From the NCBI GenBank assembly GCA_024278975.1, contig JAJRSD010000031.1, forward strand, positions 1 through 64,000: a DNA stretch of 64,000 bases, read 5' to 3'. The position numbers and the translations under genes are program-made. Origin of the DNA: Bacteroidota bacterium. GTDB lineage: Bacteria > Bacteroidota > Bacteroidia > Bacteroidales > Prolixibacteraceae. The notes below the pieces were generated by a model that saw nothing but the letters and a program-made list of their open reading frames with translations, did no database searches and was not told the DNA's origin. Position 1 is the stretch's first letter, and every line of letters starts with the position of its first letter. Of this stretch, positions 30,761 to 41,300 are shown piece after piece.

Positions 30761-30941
30761 TTCACGGTGCGACTTGAAGTCGCGCCGTGAATTTGAATTT
30801 TATGTCCGGTTCACTAAAAGAGCCGGGAGTTTATTATTAACCGCTGCCGCCCGGCCAGGGGGTGCAGCGGTAGCTTGCCGAAATTGTGCCGATGGGTGAA
30901 TGTTTGTTGGCGGGCTGCCGAAGAAAGCCCCGCCAACAAAC
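30761..30941. repeat. Intergenic block with three strong hairpins
   Basis: ttcacggtgcgact-tga-agtcgcgccgtgaa (30761-30791, one mismatch); accgctgc...gcagcggt (about 30840-30871); gtttgttggcggg-N14-cccgccaacaaac (30902-30941). Confidence 0.85.
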
Positions 30942-31050
30942 TATGAACCCCGGCAAAATGAGGCAACTACAAGCGGAAAACCCGTTAAGGCCGCACAATA
31001 AATAATCTATTTTATTTTAATATTTTTGTACCGAATAAATTTTATAAGAT

Positions 31051-32253
31051 ATGTCGGAATTTACAAAGCATAACAGGCGGAGAGCTGAGGGGCTGGAGGA
31101 GCTTTTTTATGGGATTTTAAAGGGTGAGAAACTGGGGCAGTTGGTGCGCGAGAATCAGGGAACAATTGACGGTTGTGTGCCGGCGGATGTGGTTGCGGTG
31201 GTGGATGTTTTGGTGGCAAAAAAGGTGCCGATGGCGGAGCTGAAAACGGGTATTAATAAGTTGCTGAATTTGTTGCATAAAACTTTGACTGAGTATCCGT
31301 ATTACAGGCCAGATAAAGATTGTTATCTGGGATGTTTGGTTGAGAATAACCGATTGATGGAAAAGCGTTTACTGGCAATAAAACCGCTTTTTAGAGATGT
31401 AAATAAAAAGGCGGACAATGATTATGTAAAGAGTGAATTGCTGGAAAAACTTAGCGATCTGGAAAAGTTTGGGAACTATTATACGATAAAAGAAAACCTG
31501 CTGTTTCCGGTTATCGAAAAGTATGTTACGGAATATCGTTGTTTGCAGGTTATGTGGTCGTTTCATGATGATATCAGGCGGAATTTAAAGTCGGCAATTA
31601 AGATGTTGCGAGGCGAATTACCAACCGATATGAAACTGTTTAATCGTTGGGTTGGCGACCTGTTTTTTAATATGTACGCCGTTAAATTTCGTGAGGAGCG
31701 GATTTTGTTTCCGCTGGTGCAGAGCGTTGTTGATGAGGATATTTTAAATGATCTTTTAAGTGAAAGTGTGGAAATTGGGTTTCCGTATTATCAGCCGGAA
31801 ATTGCTTTGGGTGAGGAAATTATTACACAAGCAACTGATAAAAAAGAGGTTGATTTGGAAACGGGAATTTTATCGGTTGAACAGATAAAGTTGCTGTTTA
31901 ATCATTTGCCGGTTGACATTACTTTTGTTGACGAAAATAATAAAGTTAAATACTTTTCGACTCCTAAAAAGAGGATTTTCCCGCGTACAAAATCGGTAAT
32001 CGGGCGCGATGTTCATAATTGTCACCCACCTGAAAGTGTGCATGTTGTGGAGCAAATTGTGGAGTCGTTTAGAGATGGGAAAAAAGATGTTGCCAGTTTT
32101 TGGATTAATATGAGAGGCGAACTTTCGTTGATTCAGTATTTTGCTGTTCGCGACGAGGATGGAAATTATAAGGGTGTTGTTGAGGTGTCGCAGGAGATTT
32201 CTGAGATTCGAAATTTGAAAGGCGAAAACCGGTTACTGGACTGGGAGAATTGA
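31051..32253 (+). CDS. DUF438 / hemerythrin-like / PAS domain protein
   Basis: LVRENQGTIDGCVPADVVAVVDVLV, hemerythrin-like HDDIRRNLKSAIKML, C-terminal PAS segment VDENNKVKYFSTPKKRIFPRTKSVIGRDVHNCHPPESV. Confidence 0.82.
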   Translation: MSEFTKHNRRRAEGLEELFYGILKGEKLGQLVRENQGTIDGCVPADVVAVVDVLVAKKVPMAELKTGINKLLNLLHKTLTEYPYYRPDKDCYLGCLVENNRLMEKRLLAIKPLFRDVNKKADNDYVKSELLEKLSDLEKFGNYYTIKENLLFPVIEKYVTEYRCLQVMWSFHDDIRRNLKSAIKMLRGELPTDMKLFNRWVGDLFFNMYAVKFREERILFPLVQSVVDEDILNDLLSESVEIGFPYYQPEIALGEEIITQATDKKEVDLETGILSVEQIKLLFNHLPVDITFVDENNKVKYFSTPKKRIFPRTKSVIGRDVHNCHPPESVHVVEQIVESFRDGKKDVASFWINMRGELSLIQYFAVRDEDGNYKGVVEVSQEISEIRNLKGENRLLDWEN

Positions 32254-32280
32254 GTAAAGATTTTTATTTGTTAGGGGGAG

Positions 32281-32377
32281 TTTTAATCCTCCGACTGCCT
32301 GCGGCAGCCATTATTTTAGCTTTGAGCCACAAGTCGCGAGCCATTAATTTTAATCCTCCGACTGCCTGCGGCAGCCA
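32281..32377. repeat. 30-bp direct repeat pair ttttaatcctccgactgcctgcggcagcca, followed by a hairpin
   Basis: Exact copies at 32281-32310 and 32348-32377; a cctccttt-tgt-aaaggagg hairpin follows. Confidence 0.9.
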
Positions 32378-32406
32378 CCTCCTTTTGTAAAGGAGGATTT
32401 TCTAGA

Positions 32407-34878
32407 TTATTCTTGAATATAAACCCGTTTTACCCGTTGCGAAATACCGGTTAAAATCTCGTACGGAATTGTGGAAGCATTTTTTGCCACCTCGGTAATC
32501 GATATATTTTTACCAAAAAATTCAACTCTGTCTCCCGGTTTTACATTTAGTCCAGTAACATCCAGCATCAACATATCCATACAAATATTACCTATTATCG
32601 GCACACGATTTCCGTTAATAAATGCGCAACCATTTTTGTTGCCAAGTTTCCTGTCCAGTCCGTCGGCGTAACCAAGCGGAATAATTGCAATTTTGCTGAC
32701 AACCGAAATTTCACCCTTTCTGCTGTACCCGACAGTTTCGTTCGGCTCCACAGTTTTAACCTGCGAAACGGTACTCTTTAAAGTGCCAATATTTTCGAGT
32801 GGCAGCCCTGTATTTGTAACCCCGTACAAACCAATTCCCAAACGAACCATCTCGAATTGCTTTTCAGGAAAACGTTCGATACCAGCAGAATTTAAAATAT
32901 GTCTGTCGATTTTATATTGAAATGATTTTGAAAAAAGCCGGAAATATTTTTCAAACTTGTTAAACTGATTTTTTGTGAACTCGTCAAACTCAGGTTCGTC
33001 GCTTGCAGCTAAATGCGAAAATACCGACTTAATTTTCACTCTGTTATTTGCTGAAATTATATCAATTACCTGACTAATTTCCGATTCAGATTTTAATCCA
33101 AGCCGGTTCATTCCCGTGTCAATTTTCAGATGGATTGAGAATTCGTGTAACCCATTTTGCGAAACAGTTTTTAGAAACCCTTTTAAAAGTCCGGCACTAT
33201 AAATATTGGGTTCTAAACTGTAATCAATAATATTCTGAAAACTATCCTGCTCGGGATTCATCACAATAATTGGAGTTCTGATTCCTGCATTTCGTAACTG
33301 CACACCTTCGTCGGCAACGGCAACAGCGAGATAATCAACATTTTCGTATTGTAGTAATTTGGCAATTTCAACATCGCCGCTACCATACGAAAATGCTTTA
33401 ACCATTACCATAATTTTGGTAGCCGGGTTTAATAAATTTTTAAAAATATTCAGGTTATTAACCAATGCATTCAGATTAATTTCCAATTGTGTTTGATGTG
33501 CTTTTTGTTGCAAAAGTGCCGATACTTTTTCGAACTCAAATTGCCGGGCACCTTTTATTAATATTACCGACGACTTAAAATTTTCGCGATTAAAATCTGC
33601 TGTAAAACTATTCCGAGAGTTGTAAAATCTGCTTTTTATTGAAAAGAGATTTGCATGATTCGAAATTTCGGTACCAATACCAATTATCTTATCAATTTTC
33701 CACTCTGTTAAAAGTTGGCTGACACGTTTATAGAGTTCGTTTGACGGCACTCCGGTTTGCTTAATATCCGACAAAATTACCTGTTTATATAAATCTTCTT
33801 TTGCCGCTTGCTGGTGCAAAACTGTTAACGCAATTGCGAGCGAGTTTAGGTCGGAGTTGTAATAATCGTTAACAAGCAGACAGTCATTAATTCCCTGTTT
33901 TATCTCCAGTCGCATTGCAATTGGCTCCAGTTTTTCGAACTTGCCGGCAACCTGCATTGGGTTATCCAGTAATATTGATGATACAACAAAACAGTGGCAG
34001 GCATTTTCTATTGATGAACTGTCGGTAAACGGTATTTTAAACTGATATTTTTTGTTTTCAAAATTTGCTAAAACTTCTGTAAAGTCGCTTTTGATGTTTG
34101 TTGTAAAATTTATTGAATGGGCGGTTTTTTTCAACGACCAGACTGTTTTTTTTATTGAATGAGTATTGCAGAATTCTTCAACTTCATTTTTTACAACCTC
34201 CGAATCGCTGCAATAAATAAGTTTTTTGCTATTTTTAAACAGGTTAAGTTTCTCTCTTATTTTATGCTGAAGAGATTTAAAATTTTCCTGATGAGCATCG
34301 CCAATATTTGCAAAAATCCCAATTTCGGGCGAAATAATTTCTGTAAGTTTTTCCATCTCGCCAGATTGCGAAATTCCGGCTTCAAAAATGCCAAGATTAA
34401 AATCGGGTTGCATCAATAAAACAGAAAGGGGAACGCCAATTTGTGAATTATAACTTTTGGGGCTGCGAACTATTTTAAACCCACCAGACAAAATTTCGTA
34501 CAACCACTCTTTAATAATTGTTTTGCCGTTGCTGCCGGTAATTCCGATAACCGGATAATTATATTGTTGCCGATGATAAGTTGCCAGTTTTTGTAACGCC
34601 AAAGTTGTGTTTTCGACTAAAACAAAAGTAGCCGTTTTGTTTATAACGGTTTTGTCGGAAACAACAAACGTTTTAACTCCCTTTTCAATTAAACCGGCGA
34701 TGTATAAATGTCCGTTATTTCGAGGACCAACCAAGGCGAAAAACAATGAGTTTTCGGTTTTGAAAAACGTGCGGCTGTCGGTTATTATTTGTGTAACTTT
34801 TTGATTGTAGAATTTGGGATGCCCAAATAATTTCCCGTTTACAATTTTCGATATTTCTGTTACTGAATATTTTATCAT
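32407..34878 (-). CDS. Bifunctional UDP-N-acetylmuramoyl-tripeptide:D-alanyl-D-alanine ligase / alanine racemase
   Basis: 823 aa; MurF half (GITGSNGKTIIKEWL) fused to an alanine racemase half (ATKIMVMVKAFSYGSG, KIDTGMNRLGL, GNICMDMLMLDV). Confidence 0.95.
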   Translation of the reverse strand: MIKYSVTEISKIVNGKLFGHPKFYNQKVTQIITDSRTFFKTENSLFFALVGPRNNGHLYIAGLIEKGVKTFVVSDKTVINKTATFVLVENTTLALQKLATYHRQQYNYPVIGITGSNGKTIIKEWLYEILSGGFKIVRSPKSYNSQIGVPLSVLLMQPDFNLGIFEAGISQSGEMEKLTEIISPEIGIFANIGDAHQENFKSLQHKIREKLNLFKNSKKLIYCSDSEVVKNEVEEFCNTHSIKKTVWSLKKTAHSINFTTNIKSDFTEVLANFENKKYQFKIPFTDSSSIENACHCFVVSSILLDNPMQVAGKFEKLEPIAMRLEIKQGINDCLLVNDYYNSDLNSLAIALTVLHQQAAKEDLYKQVILSDIKQTGVPSNELYKRVSQLLTEWKIDKIIGIGTEISNHANLFSIKSRFYNSRNSFTADFNRENFKSSVILIKGARQFEFEKVSALLQQKAHQTQLEINLNALVNNLNIFKNLLNPATKIMVMVKAFSYGSGDVEIAKLLQYENVDYLAVAVADEGVQLRNAGIRTPIIVMNPEQDSFQNIIDYSLEPNIYSAGLLKGFLKTVSQNGLHEFSIHLKIDTGMNRLGLKSESEISQVIDIISANNRVKIKSVFSHLAASDEPEFDEFTKNQFNKFEKYFRLFSKSFQYKIDRHILNSAGIERFPEKQFEMVRLGIGLYGVTNTGLPLENIGTLKSTVSQVKTVEPNETVGYSRKGEISVVSKIAIIPLGYADGLDRKLGNKNGCAFINGNRVPIIGNICMDMLMLDVTGLNVKPGDRVEFFGKNISITEVAKNASTIPYEILTGISQRVKRVYIQE

Positions 34879-34909
34879 TTTGTTTTCTTATTCCTTCCCT
34901 CCTGCAAGG

Positions 34910-35494
34910 TTAGGATGGGCTTCTATTTGCTTCGCGGAAACAACTTCGACACAACGGTTCGTAATTATCTTTTTCGCCCAATAAAACCAACTGCTCTTTT
35001 TCTGACATCCGATGCGAAAATTGAGCTACATTTCCACACCTTACACAAATGGCGTGTACTTTTGTAATGTGGTCGGCAATTGCCATTAACCCGGGAATTG
35101 GACCAAATGGCACTCCCTTAAAATCCATATCTAATCCGGTAATAATTACCCGGGTTCCACTATTTACAAGTTTGGTTACAACTTCAATAATTCCTTTATC
35201 GAAAAACTGTGCCTCGTCAATTCCAATAACATCAACATCGCCGGCAAGCAGTAAAATATTTGCAGAGTTTTCAACCGGTGTGGAGCGAATAGAATTCTCG
35301 TCGTGCGAAATAATATCGGTTTCTGAATAACGAACATCAATTACAGGTTTAAAAATTTCAACTTTTTGTTTAGCAATTATTGCACGTTTCAGGCGGCGTA
35401 TTAATTCCTCTGTTTTACCCGAAAACATCGAACCGGCAACAACTTCTATGACACCGGTTTTTTTATTGTTATTTATATCCCTTTCAACAAACAT
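34910..35494 (-). CDS. tdk: Thymidine kinase
   Basis: [44 protein letters not shown]. Confidence 0.95.
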   Translation of the reverse strand: MFVERDINNNKKTGVIEVVAGSMFSGKTEELIRRLKRAIIAKQKVEIFKPVIDVRYSETDIISHDENSIRSTPVENSANILLLAGDVDVIGIDEAQFFDKGIIEVVTKLVNSGTRVIITGLDMDFKGVPFGPIPGLMAIADHITKVHAICVRCGNVAQFSHRMSEKEQLVLLGEKDNYEPLCRSCFREANRSPS

Positions 35495-35560
35495 TTACGT
35501 TATATGCATAAGATTTGTACTTTTACAAAAATAGAATTTAAATACATTAGCCTGCATATA

Positions 35561-36361
35561 ATGGAAAATAAAAAACTTTTAAAATTTCTTTTGCGCGATT
35601 TAAGAGAACTTGAGGAGTTAATTGTGGAAAAAGAGGACAATACTTTTGATGAACTGGAGATGGAATTTTTGCAAACCCGGGTAAGTGGCGCGAAAAGAAT
35701 GATACAGATTTTATTCGACCGAGAGAGTTCTTCATTCAGTAAAATTATTGAAGAACCTGAAATTACTATTCAGGAAGAAGTTGAAATTAAGCAAGAAATT
35801 GCTGAAGAGCCAGTAATTATTGAAGATAAAACAATTCCAGAAGTTGAAACGAAAGTTGAAGAAACAGAACCTGAAATTCGCGATGAAGTTGAAGAAGCGT
35901 TAGATAGAATTACTGAAGAAGTTGACGAAGTTGACGAAGCAGAAAGTATTGATTTAATAGAAGAACAGGAAACAGAGCCTGAAATAGTTGTGCAAAATGA
36001 AGTTAATTTAGATGACGACAAAGATATTGATGAGGCAAACCATCGGTTGGGAGATAGTTTTTCGAAAGAGAAATCGATAAATGATTTGATTGATAATGAA
36101 GACTCAAAATTAGATCACAAAATCTCAAATCGTCCAGTGGAGAGTATCAAAAAGGCAATTGGAATAAACGACAGGTTTCAGTACATACGCGAGTTATTTG
36201 AGGGTAATGCCGAGAAATTTATTGATACGGTTGCCGAGCTCGATGAAAAAACAGATATTAACGAAGCTGTTGATTATTTAAAGAAAAATTTTAAATGGAA
36301 AAAAAATGAGACAAGTTTAAAGTTTGTAAATCTGGTAAAACGAAGATTTCATAATGAGTAA
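35561..36361 (+). CDS. Conserved hypothetical protein with acidic low-complexity linker
   Basis: ATG at 35561 (MENKKLLKFLLRDLRELEEL); Glu/Asp-rich middle; ordered C-terminus INDRFQYIRELFEGNAEKFIDTVAELDEK. Confidence 0.7.
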   Translation: MENKKLLKFLLRDLRELEELIVEKEDNTFDELEMEFLQTRVSGAKRMIQILFDRESSSFSKIIEEPEITIQEEVEIKQEIAEEPVIIEDKTIPEVETKVEETEPEIRDEVEEALDRITEEVDEVDEAESIDLIEEQETEPEIVVQNEVNLDDDKDIDEANHRLGDSFSKEKSINDLIDNEDSKLDHKISNRPVESIKKAIGINDRFQYIRELFEGNAEKFIDTVAELDEKTDINEAVDYLKKNFKWKKNETSLKFVNLVKRRFHNE

Positions 36362-37040
36362 TTCAGGGAAATTAATACTTGTACCCACACCAATTGGAAA
36401 CCTTGAAGACATAACTCTCAGGGCAATTACAGTTTTAAGAGAGGCGGATATTATTCTTGCTGAAGACACTCGTGTCTCATCGCGGTTGCTTAATCATTTC
36501 GAGATTGAAAAGAAACTCTCGCCACACCATAAATTCAACGAACATAAAACGGTTAATTCGCTTATTTTAAAACTTCAGCAAGGAAATATAATTGCAATGA
36601 TTTCTGATGCCGGCACTCCAGGAATTTCCGACCCGGGATTTTTGCTTACCCGTGCCTGTGTTGAAAACGATATTGAAGTTGAGTGTTTACCCGGGGCAAC
36701 TGCATTAATTCCGGCACTGGCAGTTTCCGGCTTACCAACCGAAAAGTTTGTTTTCGAAGGATTTCTTCCACAAAAAAAAGGCAGACAAACCCGTTTGATT
36801 CTTCTTTCGGAAGAGCGGCGGACAATGGTTTTTTATGAATCGCCACACCGTTTGGTAAAATGTTTATTACAGTTTACCGAGTTTTTTGGTGGCGACCGCC
36901 GGGCGTGTGTTTGCCGCGAACTCAGTAAAATATACGAAGAGAAAAAACGTGGAACAGTAACTGAACTTTCAGAGTATTACACCGCCAACCCGCCAAAAGG
37001 AGAAATTGTAATTGTGGTTGAGGGAAAATTGACAAAATAA
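36354..37040 (+). CDS. rsmI: 16S rRNA (cytidine(1402)-2'-O)-methyltransferase
   Basis: LILVPTPIGNLEDITLRAITVLREADIILAEDTR, MISDAGTPGISDPG. Confidence 0.95.
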   Translation: MSNSGKLILVPTPIGNLEDITLRAITVLREADIILAEDTRVSSRLLNHFEIEKKLSPHHKFNEHKTVNSLILKLQQGNIIAMISDAGTPGISDPGFLLTRACVENDIEVECLPGATALIPALAVSGLPTEKFVFEGFLPQKKGRQTRLILLSEERRTMVFYESPHRLVKCLLQFTEFFGGDRRACVCRELSKIYEEKKRGTVTELSEYYTANPPKGEIVIVVEGKLTK

Positions 37041-37110
37041 TTCATATAATGTGGAGGCACTACTTTACGTCGCACCCTCATAAATGTCAAGTTGAGTATG
37101 TTTATTTATG

Positions 37111-37180
37111 GCGTCATGCTGAATTCATTTCAGCATCTCTTTAATAAACAAAAGATTCTGAAACAAGTTCGGAATGACGT
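37111..37180. repeat. Imperfect inverted repeat of about 70 bp
   Basis: gcgtcatgctgaattcatttcagcatctctt pairs imperfectly with aaaagattctgaaacaagttcggaatgacgt. Confidence 0.8.
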
Positions 37181-37223
37181 TACAATCAATTGACACTTAA
37201 CTAAACGCTAATTTAAAAGACTT

Positions 37224-37937
37224 ATGCAAAAAAAATATACCCACCTGTTTTTCGATTTAGATAATACTCTTTGGAACTTCAGAAAGAATTCCAAACTGGC
37301 AATGCAGGAGACTTTTAACCAGTTTCCTTTGGCGGAAAAACAAATTGATTTCGAAAAGTTTTTTGAAGTTTACGAAAGACACAACCATGCACTCTGGACA
37401 AGTTACAGAAAAAAAGAGGTGGTTAAAAAAGAGTTGATACGAAGAAGATTTGAAGATACTTTTGCTGAATTAAAAATTACGGGAATTAACCCAAACGAAA
37501 TGAATAGCTGCTATTTAAACGAGATGCCAAATCAAAAAGCATTGTACCCGGAAGTAATTGAAACTCTCGAATATTTGACAGCAAAACATTACCACCTAAA
37601 TATTATCACAAATGGTTTTAAAGAGGTGCAACATAAAAAATTAGAAAGTTCAGGATTACGGAAGTTCTTTAATAAGGTGTTCACATCAGAAGAGATAAAA
37701 ACACCAAAACCCGGACGAGAAATATTCGAACATGCAATTAAATCTGTAAATGCGAAAAAAGTAAACAGCCTGATGATTGGCGACGACTGGGATGTTGATA
37801 TTCTTGGTGCCACAAAATTTGGGATTGATGCCGTTTATATTGGAGATAATTCAAATGAGCACAAAAGAACCTATGTTGAAAACAAGAATTCTATCTGTTT
37901 TCTTAAAATTATCGGGGATTTAAAGTCTATATTATAA
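37224..37937 (+). CDS. YjjG-family noncanonical pyrimidine nucleotidase (HAD superfamily)
   Basis: HLFFDLDNTLWNF, NIITNGFKEVQHKKLE, MIGDDWDVDILGA. Confidence 0.9.
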   Translation: MQKKYTHLFFDLDNTLWNFRKNSKLAMQETFNQFPLAEKQIDFEKFFEVYERHNHALWTSYRKKEVVKKELIRRRFEDTFAELKITGINPNEMNSCYLNEMPNQKALYPEVIETLEYLTAKHYHLNIITNGFKEVQHKKLESSGLRKFFNKVFTSEEIKTPKPGREIFEHAIKSVNAKKVNSLMIGDDWDVDILGATKFGIDAVYIGDNSNEHKRTYVENKNSICFLKIIGDLKSIL

Positions 37938-38119
37938 TGAATAACTTGGGTTATCCCGTTAAATAGTCTCTGCAAGCATCAACAGCCGAGGTTAAAAAAA
38001 GGGGCTCTCTATTGAAAACAACGAACATTTTTCAAACCTCCCGAAATCGCTAAATATCTATAAACAAACAGTTTAAAACATGACAATAATCATGTGCATA
38101 AAAATCTAATCTTTATCTT

Positions 38120-38149
38120 TTTGATAATTCAATTCTTTTCATAAATTTG
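38120..38149 (+). promoter_or_regulatory. Bacteroidota-type promoter upstream of the second susC
   Basis: TTTG (38120-38123) - N18 - TAAATTTG (38142-38149), fitting the TTTG/TAnnTTTG consensus. Confidence 0.65.
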
Positions 38150-38315
38150 TCGCATTAATATTTTTTAACATTTGAGAAATATGAGGGTTGTAAATTATCA
38201 AATTACTTATAAAACGGTTACAAACGCATTGGGGATGCGTAATTTCTGTTGTCATAATTTGTAAATTCATTTATATATATATATGCTGTTTAATTATTAA
38301 TTTAAAATTATTTCT

Positions 38316-41300
38316 ATGAAAAAAATTGCGCTTTTTTTATCGATTCTCCTTTTTATGGGAACGTTGGTAGCAAATGCTCAAACGAGGAGTATTACCGGTA
38401 CGGTAACCTCGACTGAGGATAGCCAACCAATACCCGGGGTCTCGGTATCTGTGAAGGGAACTACCCTTGGTACAATTACCAACATCGATGGAGTCTTTGA
38501 CTTGAAAGTTCCTGAAGATGCGGCTGCATTGGTAATTAGTTTTGTAGGTATGAAAACTCAAACAGTTGAGTTAAGTTCTGCATCTGATTACACAATTTCG
38601 TTAGAGCCCGATCTCGTTGGTATCGACGAGGTGGTAGTAACTGCTATTGGTATTGAACGTTCTTCTCGCGAAATTGGTTACTCAATGAGTAACATCGACG
38701 AAGAAAAACTTAACACCGTTAAGCCACTAACAATTGCAAGTGGGCTTGTGGGTAAAGTTGCAGGTTTGCAAATTTCTACAGTTAGTACTGGTGTTAATCC
38801 AAGTCAAAGGGTTATTTTAAGGGGTAACCGGTCGTTAACCGGTAACAACCAGGCACTACTTGTATTAGATGGTGTTCCTGTTTCGTTAAGCTACCTAACT
38901 TCTTTAAACCCAAACGATGTTCAGGATATTAGTATTCTGAAAGGTGCGAATGCATCTGCTCTTTATGGTTCCGATGCTGCCAATGGTGTTATTATGGTAA
39001 CAACCAAGCAGGGAAGTAAAGAGAACATCCAGGTCCAGTTTAGTAACACAACTACATTCGACAAAGTTGCTTACCTTCCTGAGTTTCAAACCCGTTTCGG
39101 AACAGGTTCCTCCAGTGATGGCTATGGAAATCCTGTATTTGAATCTTACGAAAATCAGCAGTATGGTGACGAATTTGATGGATCAATCAGAACTATTGGT
39201 CGCCCTGATGAATATGGCAGAACGCAGGATGTCCCCTATTCAGTTGCTTCTGGTGAAGTAGAAGGATTTTTCGATACCGGTTTAACAATGCAAAACGACC
39301 TTTCGTTTTCTGCCGGAGACGATAAAAGTACATTCTTTGTTTCTATTCAGGATGCGATTGTTAAAGGTTTAATTCCTGACGATGAATTAAGAAGGAATGC
39401 CATTCGGTTAAATGCTTCAAGAAAATACAAAGGGTTTAAAGCAATCGCAAATGTGAACTATACACACACAGAAGACGAAGTTGCAACCTCAGATATTCTT
39501 TGGCAAATTTATAACACTGGACAAAATGTTCCTTTAACTCAATACAAAGATTGGCGTACTCTTTCTACTCCCGAGAAAACCAATTGGGCTGACATTAACC
39601 ACTTTTACAACGATTATTATAACAACCCTTATACTGTTAAGGATAAAAATCGCAGAAAAAGAAGACGTGACCAATTGATTGGAACACTTACTCTCTCTCA
39701 GGATATTACATCGTGGTTAAATTTTAAAGTAAGAACAGCTTTATCTATGAATAATAGTACTTACAAACAAACTTGGGAAGCATGGGATTATTCTTATTGG
39801 GCTGTACACGAATCGAACAGATCTAATTCGAGTGGTGGAGATGTAAAAGCAGACGTTAGAGATCGTTCGGATAATAGTTTCCGGTGGACCAACGACTTTA
39901 TTTTAACTGCAAATAATCAGTTTGGCGATTTCACTCTTACATCTATTCTCGGTGCAACAACACGCTCAACTTATTCTCACTATATACAGGTTGATGTTTC
40001 TGCCCTTGAAGTTCCGGGTTTATACAATATAAGTAACCGTTTGGGAGAACTGGGAGGATCGCAGGCTTATTACGAAACAAGACGAATGGGTGTATTTGGT
40101 GATTTTACTTTAGGTTATAAAAACTTTTTATTCTTACATGCCACCGGACGTAACGACTGGGACTCAAGATTAGACCCAAGTCAATGGTCATTCTTCTATC
40201 CCGGAGTTGACGTATCGTTTATATTTACCGAAGCTATTCCTGCTTTGGCAGATAATAACATACTTAGTTATGGTAAACTACGTGGAGGTATTGCAAAAGT
40301 GGGTAGTATTAATATCAGCCCCTACGACTTAGAAAATGAATTTGGAGTTACCGGTGGTTTCCCTTATGGCGATTTAACTGCACACTCTATTAAAGGTGCT
40401 TTAAAAAACCGGTATTTAGAGCCTGAATTTACACTGTCGAAAGAGATTGGTTTAGACTTGAACTTCTACGAATCAAGAATTAATCTCGAATTGGGATGGT
40501 ACTCAATGTCAACAACTAACCAAACACTACCGGCACAAATTGCTTACAGTTCGGGTTATAGCTCGATGTATGTAAATGCTGGTGAGATGAAAAACAGTGG
40601 TGTCGAAGTTGAACTGGGACTTGTTCCAATTACAAATGCCGATTGGCGCTGGGACGTTAATATTAACTATGCCAACTGGAATAGTGAAGTAGTTTCGTTA
40701 ACTGATGAATTTGACGAACTTTCTCTTGGTAATTATGTGTATGCAATAAAAGGGCAACCTTATCCGGTAAACAAAGCATCCGATTTTGATAGGGTAATGG
40801 ATGAAAATAGTCCTCATTATGGTAAAATTATTGTTGATGCAAAATCGGGTACACCTACTAAAAGTACCGACCTTTTTGTAACCGGACAAACTACTCCGAA
40901 ACACATTTTAGGTTTACAAACTTACCTTAAATATAAAGGTTTTACAGCAGGTATTTCTGCTGAATACCGTGGTGGCTTTGTAATGCGAAGTGGACCGGCC
41001 CGAGCTATGATGTTCCCAGGTATATCAGCAGTTTCTGCTGCTGCTGGTCGCGAAAGATTTGTATTCCCTGAATCTGTTATCAACACAGGAACTAAAGAAA
41101 ATCCTGAGTATGTTGAAAATACTAATATTACAACTGCCGATGGAAACGTTGATTTCTGGACACAAACATATCGTAGTGTAAGTCGCCCGTTCGTTACAAA
41201 CGGAGCATTTTGGAAAATACGTGAAATTAGTTTGTTCTACGATGTACCTAAACAGTACCTCACAACCGGAACAAACGGATTTGTACAAGGAGCTAAAGTA

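Noticed and set aside
31051-32253. DUF438/hemerythrin/PAS protein as a possible novel sensor
   Set aside because: This domain arrangement is a known family in anaerobes; nothing unusual beyond the neighbouring intergenic structure.
32407-34878. MurF-alanine racemase fusion as a novel fusion
   Set aside because: This bifunctional fusion is well known in Bacteroidota.
38271-38285. (TA)n dinucleotide run in the leader of the second susC
   Set aside because: Short and in an AT-rich leader; phase variation by slippage cannot be supported from one sequence.
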